Positions 45,738-57,149 of a stretch of DNA of 64,000 bases are shown here, one piece after another. A program made the position numbers and the translations under genes. Positions within the stretch are counted from its first letter, which is position 1; every line of letters starts with the position of its first letter. Under the pieces are notes generated by a model. The model saw only the letters and a program-made list of their open reading frames with translations. It was not told the origin of the DNA and searched no databases. Source of the stretch: Dipteronia dyeriana (lineage: Eukaryota > Streptophyta > Magnoliopsida > Sapindales > Sapindaceae); the NCBI GenBank assembly GCA_032871835.1, contig CM065296.1, positions 112,912,146-112,976,145 on the forward strand. Reading direction: 5' to 3'.

Positions 45738-46749
45738 TCATCTTTTTTTTTCTTTTTTTGTTATTTCGGACTCCTTTTCTTTTCTCTCTCTTTCTTTTGA
45801 ACTCTCACTCTCACTCTCTTTTTTGACATCTCTATCTTTTCTTAACCTCACTTGATCTTCATACACTTGTTTTGGGGTAAAAGGTACAAGAGTGATTGAC
45901 TTTTTATTGAGTACAAAAGCGTATCTATTGGTATACTCATCATGAGTCACATGCCTATTGAACTGTCATGGTCTCCCCAAAAGGATATGGCCCATATTCA
46001 TTGGTACCATATCACAAAGGACTTCATCTTTGTACTTTCCAATTGAATATGACACCAACACTTGTTTAGTCACCTTGATTTCCCCACTATCATTTAACCA
46101 CTATAGCTTATATGGTTTTGGATGTTTCAAAGTGACCAAATTCAATTTCTCCACAAAACTAGTGTTAGTCACATTAGTACAACTCCCCCATCAATAATCA
46201 TACTACATACCTTATCATTAACATGACAGCGAGTATGAAAACTGTTGTCACGTTGTACCTCATCATCTTCCTTGGCTTGAGCACTAAGAGCTCTTGTTGC
46301 CACCAAATGCTTTCCATCCACCGGATATTCAATGTCACTTGCATCCTTCAAAGGTGGCATGGACTCATCATCAGATTCACCCTCGGATTCAATTTCACTA
46401 TCATCCTTCAAAACCATTACTCTCTTGTTTAGGCATTGAGATGCAATATGACCTACTCTCAAACACTTAAAGCACTTAATGTCACGATTTCTAGAAGGTT
46501 GAGAATCTGATTTACCTTGCTGTAATGTGCCTCCAGACTTATGATCTTTGGAAGGTTCGGCATTGGCCTTGAAACTAGATTGGTCATTCCTCTTGCTCCA
46601 ATTCGGTTTCCATGATGATGAAGAACCCGAATTTTGCCCAACCCGTGTGGAACTCTTCCTCTTCAATTGTTGTTCCACCTTAATGGCCATGAGCACCATG
46701 TCACTCAATTCAACATAATGTTGCAACTCCACCACATTTGCTATGTCTC
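45738..46749 (-). pseudogene. Ty3/gypsy gag C-terminus and protease (copy 3)
   Basis: It begins abruptly at DIANVVELQHYVELSDMV (46749), so the gag core is cut off. A Ser/Lys-rich linker, a zinc knuckle CFKCLRVGHIASQC and an acidic stretch follow. The protease reads CSMIIDGG and then shifts frame near 46180. After a gap in other frames it resumes with MTHDEYTNRYAFVLNKKSI (45950) and a Lys/Glu/Ser-rich linker toward RT. The 5' LTR, PBS and gag N-terminus are missing. Copy 1 (15817-16613) ends almost where this one begins in the protein, but they are 30 kb apart and need not have been one element. Confidence 0.88.
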
Positions 46750-47130
46750 AGTTAGTCCACTTATTGTAGTTTACACACCGATTTCCTGTAATTATTGTGA
46801 TTAATAGATCAAATGATATATGGTGATATATAGTCGTTTTGCGTTCAAAAATACATATATGGAATCTGAATACGGTGGTGCTTTCACATAATATTTGATA
46901 CTGGCAACCCCATACCGATTCTGTGTTAGATTAAAAAAAAAAAGTAAGAAAGTTTGTACATTCCAAAAACAATTTGTCCCTTGAAGCATTGATCTATATT
47001 AAAAATATATCAACAGTCCTGGAATCATTACCTACCATAGTCAAAAGGACATGTGAAAGTTGTTAAGCCTCTTCTCTTATTTATACCAACAAAAAAAAAA
47101 CCTTTTCCAAAAAATTTGAACCGCACCTGC
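46750..47130. other. Upstream region of the peptide gene
   Basis: Retroelement homology stops at 46749. The next 380 bp are AT-rich without repeats and presumably carry the promoter of the peptide gene. A GTCAA (W-box core on the minus strand) lies near 47040, which alone is weak evidence of control. Confidence 0.4.
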
Positions 47131-47138
47131 TATATATA
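47131..47138 (+). promoter_or_regulatory. TATA box of the secreted peptide gene
   Basis: TATATATAGG lies 51 bases upstream of the start codon in a clean position for a short leader. Confidence 0.7.
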
Positions 47139-47181
47139 GGAGCACCACCAGCAGAAAAAGTAAAAACCATCAAAAACAAAA

Positions 47182-47388
47182 ATGATGCAACCTCGTCGTG
47201 TCTTCTCTTCTGCCCTCTCCATCTTTATCATCATATTATTTATCTTGATCATCTTTTTGTGTATCATAGATGTAGAAGCCTCCAGGCCTCTCAAGCGCCC
47301 GTTTTCTGCTACTTCATCATCATTTACCGGCATGAATACGGCTCAAGCATATTCTGGTCCTAGTAAAGGAGGGATTGGTCACAGATGA
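47182..47388 (+). CDS. PIP/PIP-like secreted signalling peptide precursor
   Basis: This is a single-exon frame of 68 codons. Residues 1-10 are basic and polar. Residues 11-30 are strongly hydrophobic (IFIIILFILIIFLCII) and end before VEASRP, a normal signal peptide layout. The variable middle is Ser/Thr-rich. The C-terminus has YSGPSKGGIGHR: SGPS at 58-61 and GxGH at 64-67 match the conserved SGPSxxGxGH core of PAMP-induced peptides (PIP/PIPL), normally released in the apoplast and sensed by a leucine-rich receptor kinase. A single Arg extends beyond the usual terminal His. A second ATG follows directly (codon 2); the first is used because both are in frame. The TATA box at 47131 supports a real gene. 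CEP or IDA kinship is possible but fits the motif less well. Confidence 0.82.
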   Translation: MMQPRRVFSSALSIFIIILFILIIFLCIIDVEASRPLKRPFSATSSSFTGMNTAQAYSGPSKGGIGHR

Positions 47389-47399
47389 TATATGTGTGT

Positions 47400-48444
47400 A
47401 CCAAATCTTCAATTAACGTACAACTTGGTTCATTAGTGTTTTTTTTATTTTTGTATTATCATTTCGTTATTGGATATCTGTAAAAAATATGAAATAAGTA
47501 ACAGTATGATGAAAATTATGTACTAGTTATACTTTACAGTTAATGCAAGGTATGTACTAATGTACAAGGTATTCATTATCAGTCTATATGAACGCTTATT
47601 CTCATGCTTATATATAGGGTTGAAAGCATTGCAAATTGTTTAAAATATTTGGCCTAAAATTCGAAAAGGGGATGAAAAATGAAGTTCACACAAGGATGTG
47701 CTACAAGTTGAAATTAACTTCATATATAGTCAGATGAATCAATCGAATGACCAGATTGCAACCTAATGCATTTTAATAAAATCAAAATCTTGTACAGCTT
47801 CCGATTATATTCTCTCAATTCTCAAACTCATGCTTTTAGATTCATCTAATTAATTATTCATGCGTACCCTTAATAATTAGGTTAATTGTTATTGATATCC
47901 TCAAAACTCTTTCAAATTATGCACTATAGTTTATTTTATTTTCACCACTAAACCCCCTGAAATCAACCCTCTGAAATCTCGTTTTTTGGTAAACATTTGG
48001 GCTTTTTCCTCCTATGAGGGGATATTTACAATCGGTAATGAAAGTTCAAAGGGTTTAACGACGGAAAAAAAAAATTATAGGAGATAAGGTACAACATCAG
48101 GTATAGTTCAGAGAACATCAGTGTCAATTAGCCTGATAATTAATATATGTCGGATACGAGTTACTTTTCTTAGTTTTTCACTTATGGACATGTAGGCCGG
48201 ACATGAATGTCGGATCAAATTTGGTATATATATAAACCACTTGCAGTGGCTACAATTCCTGCTATTCGAGTACTTTGTCAAACTCAGCGAGCTACCTAAC
48301 TTATATTTGGCAGTGATACCAAAATAGGTAATTATTCAGTCAAAAAGATCACAAATAATCCAGGTAAAATTAAAACTACTCCACGGCTTCCGATATTGGG
48401 CAAGACAGAGTGATGTGAAATATAGCCTGAAAGGAAGAAAACCA

Positions 48445-48483
<39 letters not shown>

Positions 48484-49360
48484 AATAAACAAGCTCGGGC
48501 TGAGCAAACATGGATTTAGCCTAATAAACTCAAGATCTTAATGAATTGAAGAATGGCCCAGTGGGTCACCTAGTTAATAGTTTCCTCTCTTTTGAACAAG
48601 AGTGGTGGTATTTTCACCCTTTAAAAACCGTATATAAACCTCAAATTAATAGGTTTTTAAAATCCAATATTGATCTGGAGTAAAATTACTAAAATAACAA
48701 ATTGTTTGTTAGTACATCCGTCAATAATTATTAATTAGTTTTATATTTTAATCTTTTATATTTTTTTTCTCCATTAATGGTTGATATTAACATACATCAT
48801 AAAAACATTTTCCATTTTAATAAACCCTAAATTGTGTTTTAAATATATTTTTAATCTCTTTGAAGGAAAATACTAATTGATTGTTAAGTATGGAAAATGA
48901 ATAAAAATCATGAGACAAATTTGGTTGTGAAAAGTTAAAGTTTTAAATTAATTTTTATTAGAAGATCATATTTTTAAATTAACTATATTATCTATATATT
49001 TTTATTTCATTCAAACACACTTTAGTTTTTTTTTAATCAATATTATATGTTCTTTCTTGTTAAAAAAATTATTAGATAATTTCATTGAACATCTTTTTTT
49101 TTTTGAAATATCATTTAACATTTATACAATTTAACATCAATTTAGACATTACACAAATCTTGTATAGGTGTCGATATTGAGACTCATAAATATAATAAGC
49201 ACACTCATATTTTAATAAAAAAATTATTACAAAAATGTCACAATTGGAATTTACCAATAAGGAAAAATTTGTTTAATTAAAAATAAATCAAATGCTATGT
49301 ACACCCATTAATTACACTCATATATTCAACTATATCAATTTATTAATAAAAAAACTAAAC
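47400..49360. other. Non-coding AT-rich interval after the peptide gene
   Basis: The 3' region of the peptide gene (AATAAG near 47492) leads into AT-rich DNA without recognised genes. A microsatellite is listed separately. CTCCTATGAGGGGATATTTACAATCGG near 48010-48040 could be a transposon relic, but I found no partner. Confidence 0.45.
48448..48490 (+). repeat. (AAT)n/(AAAT)n microsatellite
   Basis: About ten AAT units followed by three AAAT units are directly visible. Confidence 0.95.
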
Positions 49361-49989
49361 CCTAATTTTAGGGCTGGGCAAAAAAGGCCGTAAACCACAA
49401 ACCGAACCAAACCACTTGGTTTGGTTCAGTTTTTTATTTAAAAACAAAAAAAAAATGTATGGTTTTATTATAACAAAACCGTATGGTTTGGTCCGGTTTA
49501 TGGTCAAAGTTTATCGAACCCGAAGAGGACCATAAACCGAATATTTTTAACACACTTTCATTCCGGTATAGATCACACCCAAAACTAGGATGTGAAAATG
49601 GTGAGAAATGCCACATTTTTAAACCTTTGTTGCACCCAAGTTAGTGGTTTTATAATTTATGTTTGAAATGCATCAATTATAGTAAACTACCAAAATTGTC
49701 CTTAAATAATTAGTTTTTATTCTCTTTTTACTTCCATCTCCACACTTGGAACACTGGACTCGGTAACTCATCTCTCTCTCTACAATAAACTTGTCTGAAA
49801 ATTGAAATCCTTTATAGCACAGCCAAAAGTTCAACGTTGCTTACCCTTTTTTCTTCAACTTAGAAAAGGTCGACGGTCTTCAGCACAACAAGGTAATATA
49901 TCTCTTAAATCATAAGTTTTGTATACCTGCATTTTCGAGTCTTGTAACACTTTATCTATTTCTTTACATTTGTTGCAACCTGAAGATGG

Positions 49990-50335
49990 TTTTGTGAATT
50001 TTTAATCTTCGAGTCTTTCGAAGCTCTTTCTGAGCCTTTATAAACACAGTCCAAGCCTTTATCTGTGTCTTTCTAAATATTTTCTGAGCCTGTTTAAAGT
50101 AGTATCCGATCCTTTTACATAAGTCTTTGAGCCGTTGTGAAATTGTGTCCGAGCATTTTCCATAGCTGTTAGGTTTGTCAATGAAAAAGTGACCTGCCTT
50201 TTTAAGAATTGTTCAAGACTTTTTATAAATTGTCCGAGACTTTTAAATATCCTCACTTGTACTTTTGTTAAAGTAATTTGAGCCTTTTGTATAAACCTTT
50301 TTGTCAGTCTTTTGTTAACATCTTATTCAGACATC
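49990..50335 (-). repeat. Tandem GAGCCTTT array (left arm)
   Basis: About a dozen imperfect units of 20-30 bp contain GAGCCTTT or GAGTCTTT, such as TCTGAGCCTTTATAAACACAG and TCCGAGCATTTTCC. The motif is the reverse complement of that in the array at 50580-51110, so the two arrays face each other around a 240-bp centre. Confidence 0.75.
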
Positions 50336-50579
50336 TATAAAAACTTCATCTCCCGATGCATCCAAATGAAATATCCAAAACACGACTCATATACCGACGT
50401 CGTTATTCGAACGCAAGATGTTCTAGTACCCTGTTAAATGCGTCGTCGATATCTTGAAGGTCATCGAAATGTTCATGCCGAGTTATTTTTCCCTCTTACC
50501 AGTCTCCCACTGGAGTTTTAAGCAAATCCTTTAGCTGATTCCTCATTTGCATTTTTCACATAAATAAAGCGTTAGTAAA

Positions 50580-51112
50580 CTGTAAAAGGCTTGAGCAAGT
50601 TAAGTAAAAGGATTGAACATTTAATAAAAAAAGCTCAGGAGTTTAGTAAAAGGCTTGGCCATTATACCAAAAGGCTCGGGCACTACTCGTAAAGGCTCGT
50701 ATACAACTAACAAACGTTCGAAAATCATAAAGTTTAAAAACGCTCGAGCCTTTCAAGAAAAGTCTCTGAAACTGCTTCAAAAGGCTTGGAACTTATTTAC
50801 AAAGGCTCGGGGATTCAAATTTTATAAAACCTAATATTGATAACAAAAAAGCTCGGGCGGTGTTTCAAAAGGCTCAGAGATTCAAATTTTATAAATCCTA
50901 ATATTCATAACAAAAAAGCTCGGACGGTGTTTCAAAAAGGCTCTGACAAACGGGACAGTGTTTCAAAATGCTCGAAGATTCAAAGTTTAAAAAACCAAAT
51001 ATTCATAACGAAAAAGCTCGGAAGTGTTTCAAAACGCTATGAGAATCAAAGTAAAAAAAAACCTAATATTCATAACCAAAAGGCTCGGGCAGTGTTTCAA
51101 AACATACAGAAA
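50580..51112 (+). repeat. Tandem AAAGGCTCGG array (right arm)
   Basis: Imperfect units carry AAAAGGCTCGGGC and AGTGTTTCAAAA. From 50810 to 51110 a longer unit of about 65-80 bp with ATTCATAACAAAAAAGCTCGG repeats four times, giving a 93-codon frame with recurring NIHNKKARTVFQ-like phrases. That frame is a product of the repeat, not a gene. Confidence 0.8.
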
Positions 51113-51498
51113 ACCTAAGATCTTCATCTTCCACACAAAATTTTCAACAAAATAAAAAAAAACCCTAACCTAACCCAGAACCATACTCAGATCAACAAAT
51201 CAAACCTAATCTACAAGTTTAATCAACTCCCAACATCGAACATGCAAATAAACTCTATCAATTGCAGATACTCATATGAATTGTTGAAAAACAATTGTTG
51301 TCCCACTGCCGTTTACTTCGTCGTCAGATTTTTAGCCTATGGTTTCTCTCTCTACATTTGAAAACGACATAAACTCACGTGGAAGAGGTATTTTTGTCTG
51401 GTCACCTAAATTGGTGTCGTTTAAACATGAATTAGTAATGAGGTGCTATATGCACAAGACCCACCCCAAATAATGGTATTTAATTTTTGAACCCAAAC

Positions 51499-52878
51499 TA
51501 GGATTGACAATGTGTCGGGTTCGGACGGGTTTTGAAAAAACCAAACCCAAACCTGAGACAGAAAATGACATCCAGACTCACTCACACACCTACGAAATGT
51601 AGTGGTTTCGAGTTCAAGTTTCACTCACAAATTTTAGCAACATCCAAACCCATCTACAAACCCACGAATTTCAAAGGATTTGTGGTGCTACTAGGTGTGG
51701 CACTCGTAGGTTACCGTGAACCCGCAAACAAGTATCATTTTATCAATGTATCAATAAAAGTAGAAATAGCTTTGTTGATAGCCAAATTTGGCTAGGTACC
51801 AAAGGTAAATTTTTCATCCTCCTAGCCAGGGTCCAAATCAGAGATTACACAACAGGGGACCGAGGTTCCCGGGGTTGATTTATTGTACGACCCCGCAGAA
51901 GCAAGGCGAGGTCGTCATACCCTAGGAACACCCCAAGTGAAGCCCGACTTGATCAAATCGAGCTCATTACATCGAAATAGGAACCCAAAGCAAGATCGAT
52001 ACAAGGTGACCTAGACTCTTGAGGCCGAAATACCTCGCGACCTCCCCAGAAGCCCGCTACTCTCTCTATTTGCACAAAGAGACCTATAAGGGCATCAAGT
52101 TCGTCTTACGATATTGGTCCACTTCGCCAAAGGAAGTACCAAATCTATCCGAGCAGGCAAAAGGAGGCTCGTAGAAGCTCTATTATCACTAACGAGCAAC
52201 GACATGGTCATTTCAAGCTCCAAAAGAGACCTGGAAAGGTCGGACCAAGCTCATAACACCAAGACAAGAACATAGATGTACCTCGCCTTTCAAGATAGTG
52301 AACGCCATATTCGGTGACCTTCATGATGCATCTTACCAGGGCAGTGCACAAGATCGCCTCCATTCTCCAACTTGTGTTGAAATTCTACATACGTGTGGGG
52401 CAAGTAATTGAGACCAAAGAGGAAACAAATTCATCTAAGATAATCCTGAATCTGTTATTAAGCCAAAGTCAATGACATTTAAACAGCATATCCCGCCCGA
52501 TAAGGAGGGATTCGATTCAGAAAATAATGGCGAGAGAATCACGAGTTTAACCTAGTTGGACAGTGTATAAATACGCCCAAGCATGCACGAGTAAAGAGGA
52601 AGAAAAAAATAAAGAAAAATAACACGTAGAACAAGAGACATATATTTTACCTCGGCCTAAATTCTGTTGACAAAACACGGCCACCATTATTATCTACTTC
52701 TCGACAGACACGAAATCACCGCACCCATTGTACTCAAGAGTGACAGAGAGTATTCGAATGATCTTTGTACACGACGTGTGATTGATTTAACAATAATAAA
52801 GCAATACCAAACCCAAACCCTCATAAAAAAGATCAGGTTCAGACGGGTCCCACAGTTCGGGTTTAATTGGCATCCCTA
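51499..52878. mobile_element. Nested hAT-like element
   Basis: The ends TAGGATTGACAA and TTGGCATCCCTA are imperfect inverted repeats. Just inside they carry GTCGGGTTCGGACGGGTTT on the left and AGACGGGTCCCACAGTTCGGG on the right. The flanks ACCCAAAC and CCCAAAAC agree at six of eight bases. It lies wholly inside the 49369-53456 element and contains the block at 51800-52790. Confidence 0.6.
51800..52790 (+). mobile_element. LTR-like block of higher GC content
   Basis: This stretch is clearly richer in G and C than its neighbours (CCCCGCAGAAGCAAGGCGAGG, CCTCCCCAGAAGCCCG). It has a TATA box TATAAATA at 52566-52573 and a leader-like tail of about 200 bp. The arrangement suggests a retrotransposon LTR inserted in the hAT-like element. 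I could not fix TG/CA ends or a target duplication, so its identity is open. Confidence 0.4.
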
Positions 52879-53464
52879 CCCAAAACTTTTCAATAAAACA
52901 TTAAAAAAAACATTAAAATCAAAAACCGTGATTTATTATATCATGTGTTTTATTAACCCACCATCTTTAGTGCAATGTCGAAAGAACTCTATGATGAAAT
53001 TGAATTATTATTTTTTCCATTTGCTTTATAAAGTAATCATTTATTTTGCATTGAATAGTGGTAAAAAAAATTATATAAAAAATTAGACTAAGGCAGCGCC
53101 ACAAATACAAAACAAGTGATTTGATATAATTCTTATTTTTGCTTAATCATCAAATATAAAACAACTGATCTTCGTTGTAAATGTGTTTACTAGCTATTTT
53201 ATTTTATTTTGATTTTTCTTGCTATTTTAATTTGAAATGTATTTGTCAACAAAAAAAATTGAAATGTATGTATTTTTAAACAAAACGTATGTAACTTCTC
53301 AATATTTTTTTTTTATAAGTCAAAACCGCTAGAACGAACCAAACCAATAAAATTTAGTAAGGTCTTCTTTGAAAAATTGATTGGTCCAATTTTTCAAAAG
53401 ACCGAAATTTTTGGTTTGGTCCGATCATAGTTGAAACCGGACCATGTCCATCACTACTTAATTC

Positions 53465-54883
53465 TATTTCAAGTATCAAAATCCCAAATTATCATCCTAT
53501 TTGGTATAAATTTTAGGTAATTTAGAGAGAACATCTGATACTGATATAAGAATTCGAATTCTTATAGATTATGTCAAGTTTAGAGACATCGGCAGTGAGA
53601 AAGGGAAGTTTGAGAAGGTTGGTTTCACTATCAGCGACTTTGTAGGAGCTAATGGACAACTTTCTTTGATTTGAAGGTTGATGATTGTAAATCGAACAAG
53701 TAATCAAATTTTTTTTCTTTGTTTGTGAGAGAATGCTTGAAGTGAAAGTAGCATTTGGAAGTCAAGAATTTGAAACAGAGAGAACTTGACAACTTGAAGT
53801 ACAGCTTCTCGAAATTTAAGAATTTAAGAATTCTCCAGACTATGTTTTCGAGTCTGGAGAACTTAAGAATTTATCATTTATGAAATTGAGTGTGTTAATA
53901 ACTTAACTACTTAAAAGAGTTTATAAATAAATTGTATTAAAAATAAAATATCCATTTAAATAAGTGTACTATTTACATTAAGATGGGTGTTTATATAATA
54001 TTTAAATTTTTAAATTTTAAACATAGGTGTACTTATAAATATGTGTACTTATCATAAATATGGGTATTAATATCCGCACACATCTTGCATTCATATAGCT
54101 CTCTCTAACAGAAAGTGGTTATCCAATAAAAAAAAATCTCAAAATAGATTTTTAACGAAAAATGGAGTTTGATTTTGAAAAAACCAAAAAGAGAACATAA
54201 GCAAGGAAGAGAAAGAATATTAAGATAATTTAAGGTATATTTTTTTGAAATAATAATAAAGTTGTTTAAAAAACATAATAATAGTCATATATGGTGTGTG
54301 GTGTATACTTACAAAAATATAATATATTATAATTAAAGAAATGGTATTTTTGGTATTAAGCTGAGTTTATTTATAAATTAGAAATTTAAAAAAAAAATTG
54401 ATGGATGTAATTACAAGAGAGTATAGATAAAGTTTGTAAAGGATGTTATTATCACCGCTTTTTAAACAATACTATTACCAATTAACTGAGATCCATGTAC
54501 TGGGCTGCCCCCATTTGTATTTTTTTTTTTTAAGGCTGGCCCATTTAATTTAGTGGTCCTCGAGCTGGGATTCAAATGGATCGCTAAACTAAATTTTCAG
54601 ACGACGTGGCCCGCCATTATAATTAGTATAGGATAATTATATTCAAAAAAAATTATGGTATCTATCTATAGATCTATTTAGATTTTTTTATTTTTTTACT
54701 CTTATCGTTGTAGACTAATATAGGAGTCATTGATTTAAACCTCAAACTCATTCATCTATCAATTGAACTATTTACGAAGACCGTAGGATGTTATATTCAT
54801 GATATGATTATATGCTACATTTCTATCTTTATAAATTTAATTTCACATCAAGTTGATATTTCATTCGTCATATCATTTTAGGA
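53465..54883. other. Non-coding AT-rich interval
   Basis: No gene is recognised; the short frames here lack any known motif. Local homopolymers and (ATAA)-type runs are the only visible structure. Confidence 0.45.
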
Positions 54884-54892
54884 CAAATTTCA

Positions 54893-56633
54893 CGGAAAGT
54901 ATCATTTTATCCCCTAACGTTTGTTATATTGTTGAGACGAGGACAGAGTTTGCACATATTGACTGTTTTTTCCCTAAAATCAAATAAACTTTAGAAACAT
55001 CTCTTCTGTTACATTTTTCATCCATTACATATATAATATACCCCTTTGACCGTTAAAATTGAAGCAAATGACCGTTTTATCCTTCAGTTTTCTCTTTATA
55101 ATTACCATTTAACCCTTAAAATATTCATTAAATAAAAAATATATTAAAAAAACAGAAATAAAATAAAACAATTAAAAAATATATAGATCTCATGGTGATA
55201 TCTTTTTTTGTATTATTTAAATTTAATGATAATAAATAAATAAATAAATCTTTACTTCAAAATATATATGTATATATATATATATATATATATTTAAGAG
55301 AAACAAATTTAAGAGAAAAAATGAAAATGCCATTCAATTTTTTTTAAGAGAAAATTTCATTAAATTCAAAAATCAAAATCATTAAACTAAAATTTATTAT
55401 TGATATACAAAATCAAACCCGGATTTTTATAAATTTAAAAAAAAAGTAGGAAACCAAGATTTTTTTTAACCCAGTTTTACAAGAACCCAATTTCAAACCC
55501 AGATTTTTCAAAAATTTCTTTTCCAATTTTAATTTATTCTCCAGTTTCAGATTTGCAAATCTTCACCAAACACAACAATATTCATCTGTGATCTTTATCA
55601 CACCATCCACATTTGTCATCATCACATCAGTTCAAATTCATCATCAACACCAACCCCGTTCAAATTCATCTCCAACCCAGAAACCAAACACACACACCAT
55701 CACCATCACCATCACCATCATCAGTTCACCACAATCACCCCACACCATCAACCACCACTCCCAAACCAAATAAAACACCCACTGTCACACCAGTTTATCA
55801 AACCCAGGAAAAAAAGTATCCCTTCTCAAACATCAACCTCTCAAACACCACCACCATCGAAGAAGAAAATCGAACTTGAAATCGAACCTGTATTCAAAGA
55901 AACACCATATTCTACCAAAACAAACCAGAAAACCCATAAACACCACCACCCCCAAACCAAACCCATATCAAAAACCCCACTCTCAAACTAAACCCATATC
56001 AGAAATCCCAGATCGATCGAAATAAAGAGAGAATAAAGAGAATAGAGAGAGAGACGTTAAGACGGTCAGGATAAAATCGATCTTTTAGATCGACCGACGA
56101 TCTTCTCGGCTCTTAGATCGGACGCCATTTTGGTCGATTTAGGGTGGTGGCTAGGGTTTAGTGTTTGAGAGTGGATGAGGCTGAGGTGGTGTTTAGGTGT
56201 TGGAGATAGATGGTGATGGATGTGTTATGTAAGGAGATATCAGCATGATAAGAGAGGCATACGAGATTGAGAGAAAGAAGAATTTGGTAGTGGTGATTTG
56301 ATGATGATGAATTTAGGTGAGATAGATGTGTTCTGTATGAATAGATTGTGATGATGAATTAGGGTGTTTGAGAGATTATGATGAGAAATTTTTTTTTTTT
56401 TTTTTTTTACTTTTTATGTTTTTTAAAAATGTTTTTTTTTTAGGTTTTGGTTATACACCGATGAGATTACGAAATTGCCCATTTGAGGTCAACATGATTT
56501 TGGATGAAAAATATGACAGAAGGGGTATATTATATATTATTTTCATTTCAAGGGGATTAATGGTCAATATAACCAAACATTATCCTCGTCTTAATAATAG
56601 GACAAACGTTAAGGGTTAAAATGATACTTTCCC
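54893..56633. mobile_element. Second Mutator-like element with 9-bp duplication
   Basis: The inverted ends are CGGAAAGTATCATTTTATCC and, on the other strand, GGGAAAGTATCATTTTAACC, continuing with TAACGTTTGT and GAGACGAGGA/AAGACGAGGA. The flanks CAAATTTCA (54884-54892) and CAAATTTTA (56634-56642) differ at one of nine bases. No transposase is visible. The interior has a TA repeat at 55265-55292, CACCATCACCATC-rich DNA at 55620-55780 and GATC/GAGA-rich DNA at 56000-56350. Confidence 0.85.
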
Positions 56634-56703
56634 CAAATTTTATCTTACAAACGTTACTTTTAATCAAATGAGAACTCTGGAAATAGATTTTTCTCCATAG
56701 TTT

Positions 56704-57145
56704 TGATGTTTTGGATTGATGGTAGTAGACGAGCCGGTGTTTAATGGCGTGAAGAAAAAAGGTGTCAACTTTTACAGAGCAAAAGAGACGAAAAGATGGG
56801 TAGCAGATGGGATTCATAAAGAATTAAAGATGGGTGGTGGCAGGCATGTGAGTTGTGAGAGAAAGGTCGAAGTTACCGGAGAAACCTAGAAAAGATCCGG
56901 TTGCAGATGATATAGAATTAGATGATGACAAAAACGTCACTTTCAATAGCGATACTTTTAAATTATTTTTTGGGAATCTTTGTGGGAAAAAAACAAATAT
57001 TTTAGATACAACTGCTACTGTTCAACAAGCGTGGATTGCTCCCGTCCACAGTTCCACTTCTCTTTGTCTCTTTGTCTCTCTGTTCATCATTTTTTTACCT
57101 TGCTTGTTGCTGCCTAATTTCTTCCAAATTTCCAATCACATCTAA
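56704..57145 (+). CDS. Hypothetical short frames, unrecognised
   Basis: Two overlapping plus-strand frames follow the Mutator-like element. The first opens with an ATG near 56718 and reads VVDEPVFNGVKKKGVNFYRAK over about 56 codons. The second (56855-57145, 96 codons) reads PEKPRKDPVADDIELDDD and ends in a hydrophobic tail. Their charged composition differs from the random frames around them, so a small or broken gene is possible. I recognise no family and see no clear splice sites. Confidence 0.2.
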
Positions 57146-57149
57146 ATTA

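Larger units (their letters stand above)
49369..53456. mobile_element. hAT-like element, 4.1 kb, with nested insertions
   Basis: The ends are TAGGGCTGGGCA and TGTCCATCACTA, imperfect hAT-type inverted ends. They are followed inward by CGAACCAAACCACTTGGTTTGG on the left and TTTTGGTTTGGTCCGATC on the right. The flanks CCTAATTT (49361-49368) and CTTAATTC (53457-53464) agree at six of eight bases. It contains the inverted GAGCCTTT/AAAGGCTC arrays and another hAT-like element at 51499-52878. No transposase is readable. Confidence 0.65.

Noticed and set aside
50837..51118. 93-codon repetitive protein
   Set aside because: It follows exactly from four copies of a DNA repeat; no start context, homologue or promoter supports a gene.
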